Shown here in pieces: positions 10,037 to 19,830 of a stretch of 37,882 bases of DNA; the first letter of the stretch is position 1, and each line of letters begins with the position of its first letter. The translations under genes were made by a program, and so were the position numbers. Origin of the DNA: Siculibacillus lacustris. Its GTDB lineage: Bacteria; Pseudomonadota; Alphaproteobacteria; Rhizobiales; Ancalomicrobiaceae. A model generated the notes under the pieces. The model saw only the letters and a program-made list of their open reading frames with translations. It had not been told where the DNA came from and did no database searches. The stretch covers positions 1-37,882 of the forward strand of contig NZ_SJFN01000012.1 of NCBI RefSeq assembly GCF_004328075.1, in the 5' to 3' direction.

Positions 10037-10065
10037 CTTGCGGAACGGAACAAAACATGTACATT
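10037..10065 (+). promoter_or_regulatory. Second possible recA promoter with degenerate SOS box
   Basis: CTTGCG (10037-10042) and TACATT (10060-10065) are separated by 17 bases and could be -35 and -10 elements. Between them, GAAC-AAAACAT-GTAC (10048-10062) differs from the GAAC-N7-GAAC LexA operator by one base. The recA start lies 47 bases downstream of the -10. This would give recA a proximal promoter with weak LexA control besides the perfect upstream box. Confidence 0.4.
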
Positions 10066-10112
10066 GACTGAGTTTGAACGCGAAGGGCACGCGTGACATA
10101 AGGAGCGGGACG

Positions 10113-11192
<1,080 letters not shown>

Positions 11193-11201
11193 ACCGCACC
11201 C

Positions 11202-11227
11202 GCGGGGCCGATCACGATCGGTCCCGC
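11202..11227 (+). terminator. Hairpin after recA
   Basis: The arms GCGGGGCCGATC and GATCGGTCCCGC pair over 12 bases, including one G-T, with AC at the tip (in practice a six-base loop). The hairpin starts ten bases after the recA stop and lacks a T-run. It probably ends or attenuates recA transcription before alaS. Confidence 0.5.
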
Positions 11228-11370
11228 GACGGCCCCGGACCCGTCGCCCGCGTCGTCGCAGAGCTCTGCGGTGCGGATCGCCGTGCGTCGGGCGGACGGC
11301 GTCGGTGGACAGCGGGCGATGCGACGGATAAAACCCGAACCCGGTTCCGTTCACAGGACAGAGTTCGAAC

Positions 11371-14040
11371 ATGAGTGGCGTCAACGAGATCCGCGCGACC
11401 TTCCTCGACTATTTCGCCAAGGCCGGCCACGAGGTGGTGGCGTCGAGCCCGCTCGTGCCGCGCAACGACCCCACTCTGATGTTCACCAATGCCGGGATGG
11501 TTCAATTCAAGAACCTGTTCACCGGCATGGAGCGCCGCGACTACGTGCGCGCCACCACGGCGCAGAAATGCGTGCGGGCGGGCGGCAAGCACAACGACCT
11601 CGACAACGTCGGCTACACCGCGCGCCATCACACCTTCTTCGAGATGCTCGGCAATTTCTCCTTCGGCGATTATTTCAAGGAAGAGGCGATCTTCCACGCC
11701 TGGAAGCTGGTGACCGACGAATTCGGGCTCGATCGCAACCGCCTGCTGGTCACGGTCTATGCCGACGACGACGAGGCCCACGGGTTGTGGAAGCGCATCG
11801 CCGGGCTCCCCGACGAGCGCATCATCCGCATCGCCACCTCCGACAACTTCTGGCAGATGGGCGACACCGGTCCCTGCGGTCCCTGTTCGGAGATCTTCTA
11901 CGACCACGGTGACCATATTCCGGGTGGCCCGCCCGGCTCGCCCGATCAGGACGGCGATCGCTTCATCGAGATCTGGAATCTCGTGTTCATGCAGTTCGAG
12001 CAGGTGGCCGGGGGCGCGCGGTCGCCCTTGCCGAAGCCGTCGATCGACACCGGCATGGGGCTCGAGCGGGTCGCGGCGGTGCTGCAGGGGGTCCACGACA
12101 ACTACGACATCGATCTGTTCAAGGCGCTGATCCGGGCTTCCGTCGAGGCCACCGGCGTGCCGGCGGAGGGGGCGGCGCGGGCCAGCCACCGGGTGATCGC
12201 CGATCACCTGCGCGCCACCTCGTTCCTGATCGCCGACGGGGTGCTGCCGTCGAACGAAGGCCGCGGCTACGTGCTGCGGCGGATCATGCGGCGCGGCATG
12301 CGCCATGCGCATCTGCTCGGCGCCCGCGATCCGCTGATGTGGCGCCTGGTGCCGGTGCTGGTGCGCGAGATGGGCCGCGCCTATCCGGAACTGGCGCGCG
12401 CCGAGGCGCTGATCGCCGAGACGCTGCGGCTCGAGGAGACGCGGTTCCGCAAGACGCTCGAGCGCGGCCTCGGCCTGCTCGACGAGGCCAGCCGGGATCT
12501 CGGGGCGGGTGCCCGCCTCGACGGCGAGACGGCGTTCAAGCTCTACGACACCTTCGGCTTCCCGCTCGATCTCACCCAGGACGCCCTGCGCCAGCGCGAC
12601 ATCGACGTCGATCTCGACGGATTCGCCGCGGCGATGGCCCGCCAGAAGGCCGAGGCCCGCGCCTCCTGGGCCGGCTCCGGCGAGGCGGCTTCGGCGGCGG
12701 TGTGGTTCGGGTTGAAGGATCGGGTCGGACCGACCGAATTCCTCGGCTACGACACCGAGAGCGCCGAAGGCGTGGTGGTCGGGCTGGTCGTGGCGGGCGG
12801 CGAAGTGGGGGCGGTCGAGGCCGGCGCGGAGGCTGCGCTGGTCGTCAACCAGACGCCGTTCTATGCCGAATCGGGTGGCCAGAGCGGCGACGTCGGTGTC
12901 GCCCTCGGCGACGGCAGCCGGTTCCGCGTGACCGACACCCGCAAGGAAGGCGAGGGCCTGTTCGTCCACCATGGTGTGGTCGAAGCCGGGCGGATCGCGG
13001 TCGGCGATCCGGTGCGCCTGTCGGTCGACGGGGCGCGGCGGTCGGCGATCCGGGCCAATCATTCGGCGACCCATCTGCTGCACGAGGCGCTGCGCGAAGT
13101 GCTCGGCGACCATGTCGCCCAGAAGGGATCGATGGTCTCGGCCGATCGTCTGCGCTTCGACTTTTCCCATCCCAAGCCCCTGTCGGCCGACGAACTGGCG
13201 CGGGTCGAAGAGCTCGCCAATACGGTGGTGCTGCAGAACGACGAGGTGACCACCCGTCTGTTGTCGGTCGACGACGCCATCGCCTCGGGGGCGCGGGCGC
13301 TGTTCGGCGAGAAATACGGCGAAGAGGTCCGCGTCGTGACCATGGGGCGGCAGACCGACGGCAATCGCGCCGGGCGGCCGTTCTCGGTGGAATTGTGCGG
13401 CGGCACCCACGTGCGCCGCACCGGCGACATCGGTCTGGTGTCGGTGGTCGCCGAGACCGCGGTGGCGGCCGGCGTGCGGCGCCTCGAGGCGCTGACGGCG
13501 CGCGGCGCGCGCGAGCATCTGGTCGCTCAGGATCGTCGGGTGCGTGAGCTCGCGTCCTTCCTGCGGGTGGCGCAGGCGGAGGTGCCGGCGCGGGTCGAAG
13601 CGATCGCCGAAGAGCGGCGCCGCTTCGAGCGTGAGCTCGCCGACGCCAAGAAGAAGCTGGCGATGGGCGGCGGCGGCGAGGGCACGTCGGCGCAGCGCAC
13701 GGTCGGCGGCGTGGCCTTCGTCGGCCGGGTGGTCACCGGCGTGTCGCCGAAGGATCTCAAGGGCCTCGCCGACGAGGCCAAGAAGGGCTTCGACGCGGGC
13801 GTGGTGGTCCTGGTGGCGGTCGGGGAGGACGGCCGCGCGGCGGTGGTGGTGGCGGTCGGCGGCGGGCTCGAGAGCCGCTTCGATGCGGTCGATCTGGTCC
13901 GTGTCGGTGCCGAGACGATGGGCGGCAAGGGCGGCGGCGGCCGCGCCGACATGGCGCAGGCCGGTGGCCCCGACGGATCGCGGGCGGAGGCGGCGATCAC
14001 GGCGATCGCCGCGCGGATCGAGGCGCTCGCCGGGGCGTGA
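11371..14040 (+). CDS. alaS: Alanyl-tRNA synthetase
   Basis: The 889-residue protein covers the full bacterial AlaRS length. The N-terminal class II catalytic domain has [34 protein letters not shown] and [15 protein letters not shown]. The editing domain has the zinc ligands HSATH (His564, His568) and CGGTH (Cys676, His680), which clear Ser/Gly-tRNA(Ala). The C-terminal domain, about residues 720-889, has a coiled-coil-like charged stretch ([16 protein letters not shown]) and the Gly-rich [19 protein letters not shown] 11371 begins [15 protein letters not shown] and is preceded by only a weak ribosome site (CAGGACAG). The start is fixed by family similarity. The gap from recA is 178 bases. 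The channel gene follows after 13 bases and is probably co-transcribed. Confidence 0.98.
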   Translation: MSGVNEIRATFLDYFAKAGHEVVASSPLVPRNDPTLMFTNAGMVQFKNLFTGMERRDYVRATTAQKCVRAGGKHNDLDNVGYTARHHTFFEMLGNFSFGDYFKEEAIFHAWKLVTDEFGLDRNRLLVTVYADDDEAHGLWKRIAGLPDERIIRIATSDNFWQMGDTGPCGPCSEIFYDHGDHIPGGPPGSPDQDGDRFIEIWNLVFMQFEQVAGGARSPLPKPSIDTGMGLERVAAVLQGVHDNYDIDLFKALIRASVEATGVPAEGAARASHRVIADHLRATSFLIADGVLPSNEGRGYVLRRIMRRGMRHAHLLGARDPLMWRLVPVLVREMGRAYPELARAEALIAETLRLEETRFRKTLERGLGLLDEASRDLGAGARLDGETAFKLYDTFGFPLDLTQDALRQRDIDVDLDGFAAAMARQKAEARASWAGSGEAASAAVWFGLKDRVGPTEFLGYDTESAEGVVVGLVVAGGEVGAVEAGAEAALVVNQTPFYAESGGQSGDVGVALGDGSRFRVTDTRKEGEGLFVHHGVVEAGRIAVGDPVRLSVDGARRSAIRANHSATHLLHEALREVLGDHVAQKGSMVSADRLRFDFSHPKPLSADELARVEELANTVVLQNDEVTTRLLSVDDAIASGARALFGEKYGEEVRVVTMGRQTDGNRAGRPFSVELCGGTHVRRTGDIGLVSVVAETAVAAGVRRLEALTARGAREHLVAQDRRVRELASFLRVAQAEVPARVEAIAEERRRFERELADAKKKLAMGGGGEGTSAQRTVGGVAFVGRVVTGVSPKDLKGLADEAKKGFDAGVVVLVAVGEDGRAAVVVAVGGGLESRFDAVDLVRVGAETMGGKGGGGRADMAQAGGPDGSRAEAAITAIAARIEALAGA

Positions 14041-14053
14041 GAGGGCCGACGCC

Positions 14054-15292
14054 ATGGCGAGGACGGCGCGACGCAGCAGCTGGAAACAGCGGGTCTTCGA
14101 CGCACTCGAAGCGCCGGCGATCGGCGACCCGGTCGGTATCGCGGTCGAACGGGCGATCGTCCTGCTGATCGTCGTCAATCTCGCGGCGGTGATCCTCGGG
14201 ACGGTGCCCGACTACAAGCTCACCCATGCGCCGCTGTTCCTGGCGATCGAGGCCGGGACGGTCGCATGTTTCGCGGTCGAGTACCTGCTGCGGGTGTGGG
14301 TCGCCGACCTCCACCGGCCGCTGCGCCGGCATGGCCGGTGGGGTGCGCGGGTGCGCTACATGGCGTCGTGGTCGGCGCTGATCGATCTCTTCGCCGTGGC
14401 CCCGACGCTGGTCGGATTCGCCTTCGGGATCAACGACGTCAACGTCCTGGTGGTGTTCCGCCTGCTGCGCTTCCTCAAATTGGCGCGTTATTCGACCGGC
14501 ATGAGTTCGCTGTTCAACGCGGTCGCTTCCGAGCGGCGGGCGCTGTTCGCCAGCGGCGTGGTGATGGCCGGCCTGATCGTCACCGCCGCGTCGCTGATGC
14601 ATTGGATCGAAGGGCGGGTGCAGCCCGATCACTTCGGTTCGATTCCGCTCGCCATGTATTGGGCGGTGACCACCCTGACGACGGTCGGCTACGGCGATTT
14701 CGTGCCGATCACCCCGGCCGGCCGGGTGCTGTCGGGGGTGGTGATGATGTTCGGCTTCTGCATGTTCGCCCTGCCGGTCGGCATCATCGCCACCGCCTTC
14801 GCGCGCGAGATCCACTCGCGCGACTTCGTGGTGACCTGGGGTATGATCGCGCGGGTGCCGCTGTTCTCGGAACTGTCGGCCGCCGAGATCGCCGACGTGA
14901 TGCGCCTCTTGCGGGCGCAGACGGTGGAGAGTGGGGCGATCATCACCACCGCCGGTGATCCGGCCCATTCGATGTATTTCATCATGTCGGGAACGGTCGA
15001 GATCCGCCTGCCGAAATCGACGGTGCGGCTGTCGGACGGCACGTTCTTCGGTGAGATCGCGGTGCTGCGCAAGGCGCGGCGCTCGGCCGACGTGGTCGCG
15101 GTGACCAATTGCCGGCTGCTGCTGCTCGATGCCGAAGATCTGCAATATCTGATGCAGCGCAATGGTGAGATCGCCGATCACATCCGGGCGGTGGCGCGCG
15201 AACGGGTCGCCCAGGAGACCGCGACGCCGCGCGGCGACATCGGGCTCGACGAACTGGGCGATCGGGACGGCAAGCCGGATCCGCAAGGCTGA
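14054..15292 (+). CDS. Cyclic-nucleotide-gated-type potassium channel
   Basis: The 412-residue protein has six membrane segments. The fourth (VVFRLLRFLKLARYS) carries spaced Arg/Lys residues as in a voltage-sensor S4. The pore loop holds the potassium filter TTVGYGDF at residues 209-216. From about residue 275 a cytoplasmic cyclic-nucleotide-binding domain follows, with LFSELSAAEIADVM, the phosphate-binding segment FFGEIAVLRKARRSADV and a final helix. The order matches MlotiK1-type prokaryotic CNG channels. The FGE(I/L) and R-S-A cassette residues needed to hold the cyclic-nucleotide phosphate are present, so ligand binding is plausible. cAMP or cGMP cannot be told apart here. ATG 14054 lies 13 bases after alaS, so the two are probably read together. 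The link to AlaRS is positional only. Confidence 0.9.
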   Translation: MARTARRSSWKQRVFDALEAPAIGDPVGIAVERAIVLLIVVNLAAVILGTVPDYKLTHAPLFLAIEAGTVACFAVEYLLRVWVADLHRPLRRHGRWGARVRYMASWSALIDLFAVAPTLVGFAFGINDVNVLVVFRLLRFLKLARYSTGMSSLFNAVASERRALFASGVVMAGLIVTAASLMHWIEGRVQPDHFGSIPLAMYWAVTTLTTVGYGDFVPITPAGRVLSGVVMMFGFCMFALPVGIIATAFAREIHSRDFVVTWGMIARVPLFSELSAAEIADVMRLLRAQTVESGAIITTAGDPAHSMYFIMSGTVEIRLPKSTVRLSDGTFFGEIAVLRKARRSADVVAVTNCRLLLLDAEDLQYLMQRNGEIADHIRAVARERVAQETATPRGDIGLDELGDRDGKPDPQG

Positions 15293-15342
15293 CGTCGAGC
15301 GATCGGCGCGGCGGCTCGTCGTGTCGTCGGCGCTCGCTGCCG

Positions 15343-15786
15343 TCAGACGTCGAGGCGGTACTGAATGAAGCCCGAGCGGGTGGCGACCGCGTCGTAGAGG
15401 CGGCGAGCGGTGGCGTTGTCCTCGCGGGTCAGCCAGTGGACGCGAGGAACGTCGCGAGCGCGGGCCAGCGCCGCCACCGCGGCGATCAGCGCGCCGCCGG
15501 TGCCGGCGCCACGGTGATCGGGATCGACGAAGAGGTCCTGGAGATAGCAGCTCTCGGTCGGCAGCCAGCAGGAGCGATGGAAGATCGCGTGGACGATCCC
15601 GACCAGACGCTCGCCGTCGAAGGCGCCGAGCGCGGTCATCGGTTCGGCCGGATCGAGAAACCGGCTCCAGGTGAGGTCGGTGGTCGTCGGCGGGAGGGCG
15701 ACCTCATAGAAGCGCTGATAGGCCGCCCACAGCGGCTCCCAGGCTGGGCGATCGGCGGCGACGAGCGGACGGACGACGACGGTCAT
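15343..15786 (-). CDS. GNAT-family N-acetyltransferase
   Basis: The 147-residue protein has the GNAT core: LVGIVHAIFHRS (strand 4), then LQDLFVDPDHRGAGTGGALIAAV, where the HRGAGTGG stretch is the acetyl-CoA pyrophosphate loop, and a C-terminal VHWLTREDNATARRLYDAVA motif. The last of these (NATARRLYD) is typical of small-molecule or peptide GNATs. ATG 15786 begins MTVVVRPLVAADRPAWEPLW. The frame is open for another 45 codons upstream, but these are Arg-rich and unlike the family. The substrate cannot be told. It is convergent with the channel gene, 50 bases apart. The upstream neighbour is the decayed gene at 15935-16746. Confidence 0.9.
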   Translation of the reverse strand: MTVVVRPLVAADRPAWEPLWAAYQRFYEVALPPTTTDLTWSRFLDPAEPMTALGAFDGERLVGIVHAIFHRSCWLPTESCYLQDLFVDPDHRGAGTGGALIAAVAALARARDVPRVHWLTREDNATARRLYDAVATRSGFIQYRLDV

Positions 15787-15934
15787 GACGGATCTCGCGT
15801 TCGGGGATGAGCGAAGGTGCCATTTCGGGCGGCGGCCGGCCAGGGAAATCCGGCGCGCGCGATCGGCGCACCGCCAGGCCGCTCGGTCGTGGCGGGGCGG
15901 GCGAATCGGGAGAGGCGCCAAGTTCGGGGCCTCC

Positions 15935-16746
15935 TCACGGCTTCAGGATCTCGCGGAAGGCCGAGAATCGGTCCTTCCAGGTGAGGCCTCGTCGGCGAGG
16001 GTGTCGAGGATGAAGGCGAGGCGGCGCGCCTCGTCGACGGTGATCGCCGCCGGGGGCATGAGCACCGCCAGAAAGATCGCGATCTCGTCGAAGGTGTCGG
16101 CCTCGGCCTAGCCGAAGATGTTCATGCCGAGGAAGCCGGTGGCGAGCATGCCGATCTGGCTGAACAGGGTGACCACGGTGAGCTGCAGGATGGTCACCGC
16201 CCGACGGGGCAACAAATCGGTCTCGAGATCGGAGGCCATGTCGCCAAAGCGAATCGCGCCGGCCCGGATCGACGCGGCTCATGGTGGTGACCGGGCGGTC
16301 CGACCGCATCGGGAGCGCGGCGCGGTCGGAGTGTGCGATCAGGCCGGTCAGGAAGACCCGGTGACGGAACTGCGCCAGCAGGCCGCATTCGGGATCCGTG
16401 GTGAACAGCGTGCGGCGGGCATCGCCGACGACGGCGAAGGCCGGGTCCGAGCATGGCATGCGGGTGTCGGCCCAGATCTCGGCGCGGGCCGGATCGGCGA
16501 GGGCGAGCCAGACCACAGCCGGCAGGCGGTGGAACACGAATTGGCGACAGCGGGGGGCCAGCGGGCGGCATCGTCGGGGAAATCGTCGTCGAGCTCGATC
16601 CAGCGGCCTTTGGCGGCGCCGGCCAGCACCTCCCAGGGGGCGCCGCGGCCGCCTTCCGCCGGCATCAGCTGCAGGGGCCAGATCAGGATCTGGCGAAAGG
16701 TCACGACATGCGGCCGCCCCGCCGCTCCGTCCGCCGTCTCGGTCAC
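15935..16746 (-). pseudogene. Decayed gene for a conserved alphaproteobacterial membrane protein
   Basis: Coherent protein-like sequence runs through about 270 codons but is broken. Starting from GTG 16746, the first frame gives TFRQILIWPLQLMP and ends its sense near 16550, at a run of six C. The meaning then moves to another frame (VFHRLPAVVWLALADP through DRPVTTMSRVDP). It returns to the first frame near 16265 (FGDMASDLETDLLPRRAV, then the membrane stretch with LATGFLGMNIFG). A TAG at 16110-16108 interrupts it, and near 15988 it shifts again to end LTWKDRFSAFREILKP. That makes three frame changes plus one nonsense codon. I recall RQILIWPLQLMP and the GMNIFG-type end from conserved hypothetical alphaproteobacterial proteins. 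The GMN resembles the CorA motif, but I do not claim transport. No intact copy is visible in the window. Confidence 0.7.
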
Positions 16747-16861
16747 GCCCGCCTCCGCCCGGTCGCCCGCCCCGCCGATCAGCGCGGCCGACGGCGAACT
16801 TCCCTGGGGGCGCGGGGGGACAAGCGCTGCGAAAGGGGCAGCGCGGCAGATGAAACGCGAA

Positions 16862-16883
16862 ACGGCGGGGTTTCCCCCGCCGT
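16862..16883 (-). terminator. Terminator of icd
   Basis: Nine-base arms (ACGGCGGGG/CCCCGCCGT) enclose a GAAA loop on the minus strand, a GNRA tetraloop. The hairpin begins 27 bases after the icd stop and is followed on that strand by TTCGCGTTTC, a weak T-rich tail. It also separates icd from the decayed gene downstream. Confidence 0.65.
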
Positions 16884-16910
16884 CTCCAGAAAGCGATCGA
16901 TCCGAGGCGA

Positions 16911-18131
16911 TCAGGCCCAGGTGGCCATCTCGGCCTCGAGGTTGGCGGCGACCTTCTCCAGGAAGCCGGTGGTAGACAGCCACTTCTGGTCGGCGCCGAC
17001 CAGCAGCGCCAGATCCTTGGTCATGAAGCCGGCCTCGACGGTGTCGACGCAGACCTTCTCCAGGGTCAGGGCGAACCGGCCGAGAAGCTCGTTGTCGTCG
17101 AGCTTGGCGCGATGGGCGAGGCCGCGGGTCCAGGCGAAGATCGAGGCGATGGAGTTGGTCGAGGTCTCCTTGCCCTTCTGATGCTCGCGGTAGTGGCGGG
17201 TGACGGTGCCGTGGGCGGCTTCGGCCTCGACGACCTTGCCGTCGGGGGTGAGCAGAACCGAGGTCATCAGACCGAGCGAGCCGAAGCCTTGCGCGACGGT
17301 GTCGGACTGGACGTCGCCGTCGTAGTTCTTGCAGGCCCAGATGTAGCCGCCCGACCATTTCATCGCCGAGGCGACCATGTCGTCGATCAGGCGATGCTCG
17401 TAGGTGATGCCGAGGGCGTCGAACTGGGTCTTGAATTCGGTCTGGAAGATCTCTTCGAAGATGTCCTTGAACCGTCCGTCATAGGCCTTGAGGATGGTGT
17501 TCTTGGTCGACAGATAGACCGGCCACTTGCGCATCAGCCCGTAGTTCATCGAGGCGCGGGCGAAGTCGCGGATCGAATCGTCGAGGTTGTACATGGCCAT
17601 CGCGACGCCGGCGCCCGGCGCCTTGTAGACTTCCTTTTCGATCACCGCGCCGTCGTCGCCGACGAACTTGATGGTCAGGGTGCCCTTGCCGGGGAACTTG
17701 AAGTCGGTCGCCTTGTACTGGTCGCCGAAGGCGTGACGGCCGACGACGATCGGCTGGGTCCAGCCGGGGACGAGGCGCGGCACGTTCCGGCAGATGATCG
17801 GCTCGCGGAAGATCACGCCGCCGAGGATGTTGCGGATGGTGCCGTTGGGCGACTTCCACATCTCCTTGAGGTTGAACTCCTTCACGCGGGCTTCGTCCGG
17901 CGTGATGGTCGCGCACTTGATGCCGACGCCGTGCTTCTTGATGGCGTTGGCCGCGTCGACGGTGACCTGATCGTTGGTGGCGTCGCGATGTTCGACCGAG
18001 AGGTCGTAATATTCGATGTCGAGATCGAGGTAGGGCAGGATCAGCTTGTCCTTGATCGCCTGCCAGATGATGCGGGTCATCTCGTCGCCGTCGAGATCGA
18101 CGACCGGGTTGGTTACCTTGATCTTCGCCAT
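16911..18131 (-). CDS. icd: NADP-dependent isocitrate dehydrogenase
   Basis: The 406-residue protein is the homodimeric, eukaryote-like type of NADP-IDH usual in alphaproteobacteria. It opens with [21 protein letters not shown]. Substrate and metal-binding segments include the phosphorylation-site-like [39 protein letters not shown] and [19 protein letters not shown]; the last contacts NADP. The enzyme decarboxylates isocitrate to 2-oxoglutarate in the TCA cycle and supplies NADPH. The ATG start has the purine-rich AGAGGGAA upstream. It is preceded by 131 bases of non-coding DNA, is read alone and is followed by a hairpin terminator. Its placement downstream of recA-alaS is common in Rhizobiales. 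Confidence 0.98.
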   Translation of the reverse strand: MAKIKVTNPVVDLDGDEMTRIIWQAIKDKLILPYLDLDIEYYDLSVEHRDATNDQVTVDAANAIKKHGVGIKCATITPDEARVKEFNLKEMWKSPNGTIRNILGGVIFREPIICRNVPRLVPGWTQPIVVGRHAFGDQYKATDFKFPGKGTLTIKFVGDDGAVIEKEVYKAPGAGVAMAMYNLDDSIRDFARASMNYGLMRKWPVYLSTKNTILKAYDGRFKDIFEEIFQTEFKTQFDALGITYEHRLIDDMVASAMKWSGGYIWACKNYDGDVQSDTVAQGFGSLGLMTSVLLTPDGKVVEAEAAHGTVTRHYREHQKGKETSTNSIASIFAWTRGLAHRAKLDDNELLGRFALTLEKVCVDTVEAGFMTKDLALLVGADQKWLSTTGFLEKVAANLEAEMATWA

Positions 18132-18262
18132 GGAGAGTTCCCTCTGAGTTCGCGGGCCGGGCGACCGCGCGGGCGCGCCTTCGCGTGCGCGAGACGGATG
18201 CGCCGGTCTATATCGCGGCAGAATGTCGCCGCCAAGCTATCCGTTTCGGCGAGGCCAGCTTT

Positions 18263-18724
18263 TCAGCGACCGCGGGGCTTGCCGGCGATCAGCGCTTCCT
18301 GGGCGGTGATCGCGCCCGCCCGCGGGTCGACGATTTCGGCCACGCAGGCGCCCGGCAAGGTCGGCCCGCAGGTGCGGGCGAGGTCGCGCCAGGCGACGCA
18401 GCGGCCGTTCGGGCCGCGGTAGCCGGGGCCGCCCTTGCAGCCGCAGCCGGAGCAGGCGGCGGCCGAAGGGTCGCCCTTCGGCGTGGGGAGAAGCCGGGTG
18501 GACGCCGGGTCGGGCGCGTCGGGGGTGCAGTGCGTGCTCGCCGGCGTGCCGCAGCGCGTCTCCAGGAGCCGCCACGTGACGCAGTGGCCTTCGGCGTCGC
18601 GCCAGCCGGGGGCGTCGGGCTCGCAGGCGCGGGCGGGCACCGCAAATCCGCTCGCCGACACTGCGACGACGGCCAGAATCGCCGTAGAAAGTCGGATTCG
18701 ACGGGGCAGGGTGTTTTGCGTCAT
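18263..18724 (-). CDS. Secreted Cys-rich protein with duplicated four-Cys module
   Basis: The 153-residue product begins MTQNTLPRRIRLSTAILAVV and has a signal peptide likely cleaved near AVPARA (about residue 33). The mature part has ten Cys. Two modules share the spacing C-x13/12-C-x9-C-x7-C: Cys34-48-58-66 and Cys96-109-119-127. Inside each lies a repeat of the form G-[WY]-R-x3-G-x-C-V-x-W-R-x-L-x3-C-G (residues 40-59 and 101-120), ten of 20 positions identical. Cys91 and Cys94 form a CSGCGC cluster before the second module. The even Cys count and export suggest disulfides in the periplasm. I do not recognise the family and assign no function. ATG 18724 is used because the longer frame reaches into the divergent trmJ promoter zone. 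The trmJ start is only 56 bases away. Confidence 0.8.
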   Translation of the reverse strand: MTQNTLPRRIRLSTAILAVVAVSASGFAVPARACEPDAPGWRDAEGHCVTWRLLETRCGTPASTHCTPDAPDPASTRLLPTPKGDPSAAACSGCGCKGGPGYRGPNGRCVAWRDLARTCGPTLPGACVAEIVDPRAGAITAQEALIAGKPRGR

Positions 18725-18780
18725 GACCTTCGGCACTATACAAACGCCCTTCATCGGGCAACGTGCCGTTCAATCGAGGA

Positions 18781-19590
18781 ATGCAACTCAAGATGGAGAG
18801 CTTCGAGCATCCGTCGGCCGCGCTGCCGCCGCCGGCGATCATTCTGGTCGAGACCCAGATGGGCGAGAACATCGGCGCGGCGGCGCGGGCGATGGCCAAT
18901 TTCGGCCTGCGCGATCTGCGTCTGGTGCGTCCTCGCGACGGCTGGCCCAACGAGCGGGCGCGGGCGGCGGCGTCGCGCGGCGACGCGATCATCGACGTGG
19001 TGCGCCTCTACGACGACCTGCCGGCGGCGATCGCCGATCTCGAGCTGGTCTATGCCACCACCGCGCGGCCGCACGACATCGCCAAGGAGGTCGAGAGCCC
19101 GGCCGTTGCAGCGGGGGCGCTCGGCGCCGCGGCGGCGCGCGGGGCGCGCACCGGCGTGGTGTTCGGGCGCGAGAAATGGGGCCTGACCTCCGAGGAGATC
19201 GGCCACGTCGACCGGATCATCACCATTCCGGTCGATCCGATCTTCGCCTCGCTGAACATCGCCCAGGCGGTGATCCTGGTCGCCTACGAATGGCGGCGGG
19301 TGGTGCTGGGCGATCCCACCTGGACGCCCTTCGCCGAGCGGGAACGCTCGCCGCAGGCCTCCAAGGCCGACGTCTTCGCCTTCTTCACCCATCTCGAGGC
19401 GGCGCTCGACGCGGTCGAGTTCTTTCGGCCCGAGACCAAGCGGCCGCACATGGTGCGCAACCTGCGCCAGATCTTCCAGAAGGCGCGGCTCAGCGAGCAG
19501 GAGGTGCGGACCTTGCGCGGCGTGTTGGCGGCGCTGGAACGGCGGCCGACGCGGCGCGACGCGGCCCAGGCGGCAGAGACCGGCGAGTGA
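18781..19590 (+). CDS. trmJ: tRNA 2'-O-methyltransferase, TrmJ family
   Basis: This SpoU/TrmH-superfamily (SPOUT) protein has motif 1 VETQMGENIGAAARAMANFGL, motif 2 FGREKWGLTSEEI and motif 3 IPVDPIFASLNIAQAV, which together form the knotted S-adenosylmethionine site. The C-terminal helical extension (KRPHMVRNLRQIFQKARLSEQEV) is typical of TrmJ, which methylates the 2'-OH of position 32 in tRNA anticodon loops. The start is uncertain. ATG 18781 (269 residues) directly follows GAGGA. ATG 18793 has that site at a better distance (12 bases), and GTG 18763 is also in frame. The divergent secreted protein starts 56 bases away, so the promoters must overlap. A -10-like TATACA lies at 18737-18742. 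Confidence 0.88.
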   Translation: MQLKMESFEHPSAALPPPAIILVETQMGENIGAAARAMANFGLRDLRLVRPRDGWPNERARAAASRGDAIIDVVRLYDDLPAAIADLELVYATTARPHDIAKEVESPAVAAGALGAAAARGARTGVVFGREKWGLTSEEIGHVDRIITIPVDPIFASLNIAQAVILVAYEWRRVVLGDPTWTPFAERERSPQASKADVFAFFTHLEAALDAVEFFRPETKRPHMVRNLRQIFQKARLSEQEVRTLRGVLAALERRPTRRDAAQAAETGE

Positions 19591-19643
19591 CCGGAAACGA
19601 GACGGAAGTCGTTCTGCGAGCTTCATTTTCCGTCAATCTTTCC

Positions 19644-19658
19644 TCAACCTCCCCTTAA
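19644..19658. promoter_or_regulatory. Near-consensus CtrA box upstream of murI
   Basis: TCAA-CCTCCCC-TTAA differs from TTAA-N7-TTAA by one base, and its right half reads TTAACCA, the well-conserved half-site. It lies in the 240-base gap between trmJ and murI, about 175 bases before the murI start. If functional it would tie cell-wall precursor synthesis to the cell cycle. One mismatch makes this tentative. Confidence 0.35.
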
Positions 19659-19830
19659 CCACGTCGGCGTATCACTGCACGTGGGGCCGGACGATTGAAG
19701 GTATTGCGTCGCGTCCGTGCCCCACCTCCCTCCCGGCCGGATATTGGCGGCTCGGGGTTCTCGTGAGGGGAGAGCGGTCGGCCGCGGCCCCGCCACGTTC
19801 TCGCCCTCGGGCGATGCCAGACCTCGGCTC

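Larger units (their letters stand above)
9563..10112. other. 550-base gene-free gap between lipoprotein and recA
   Basis: The gap separates the divergent lipoprotein gene and recA. Its right end carries the recA control region, with a perfect SOS box at 9980-9994 and a degenerate one at 10048-10062. Open frames on both strands across 9600-10000 are Arg/Ser-rich, lack a convincing ribosome site and resemble no family, so I do not call a gene. No tRNA-like fold was recognised by eye. Confidence 0.6.

Noticed and set aside
9561-10067. Open frames in the gap before recA, both strands
   Set aside because: The products are Arg/Ser-rich, have no good ribosome site and overlap the SOS box and promoter of recA.
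11212-14178. Open frame of almost 1000 codons on the minus strand opposite alaS
   Set aside because: This is shadow of alaS. The product is His/Arg-rich with no domain, and the plus strand has all AlaRS motifs.
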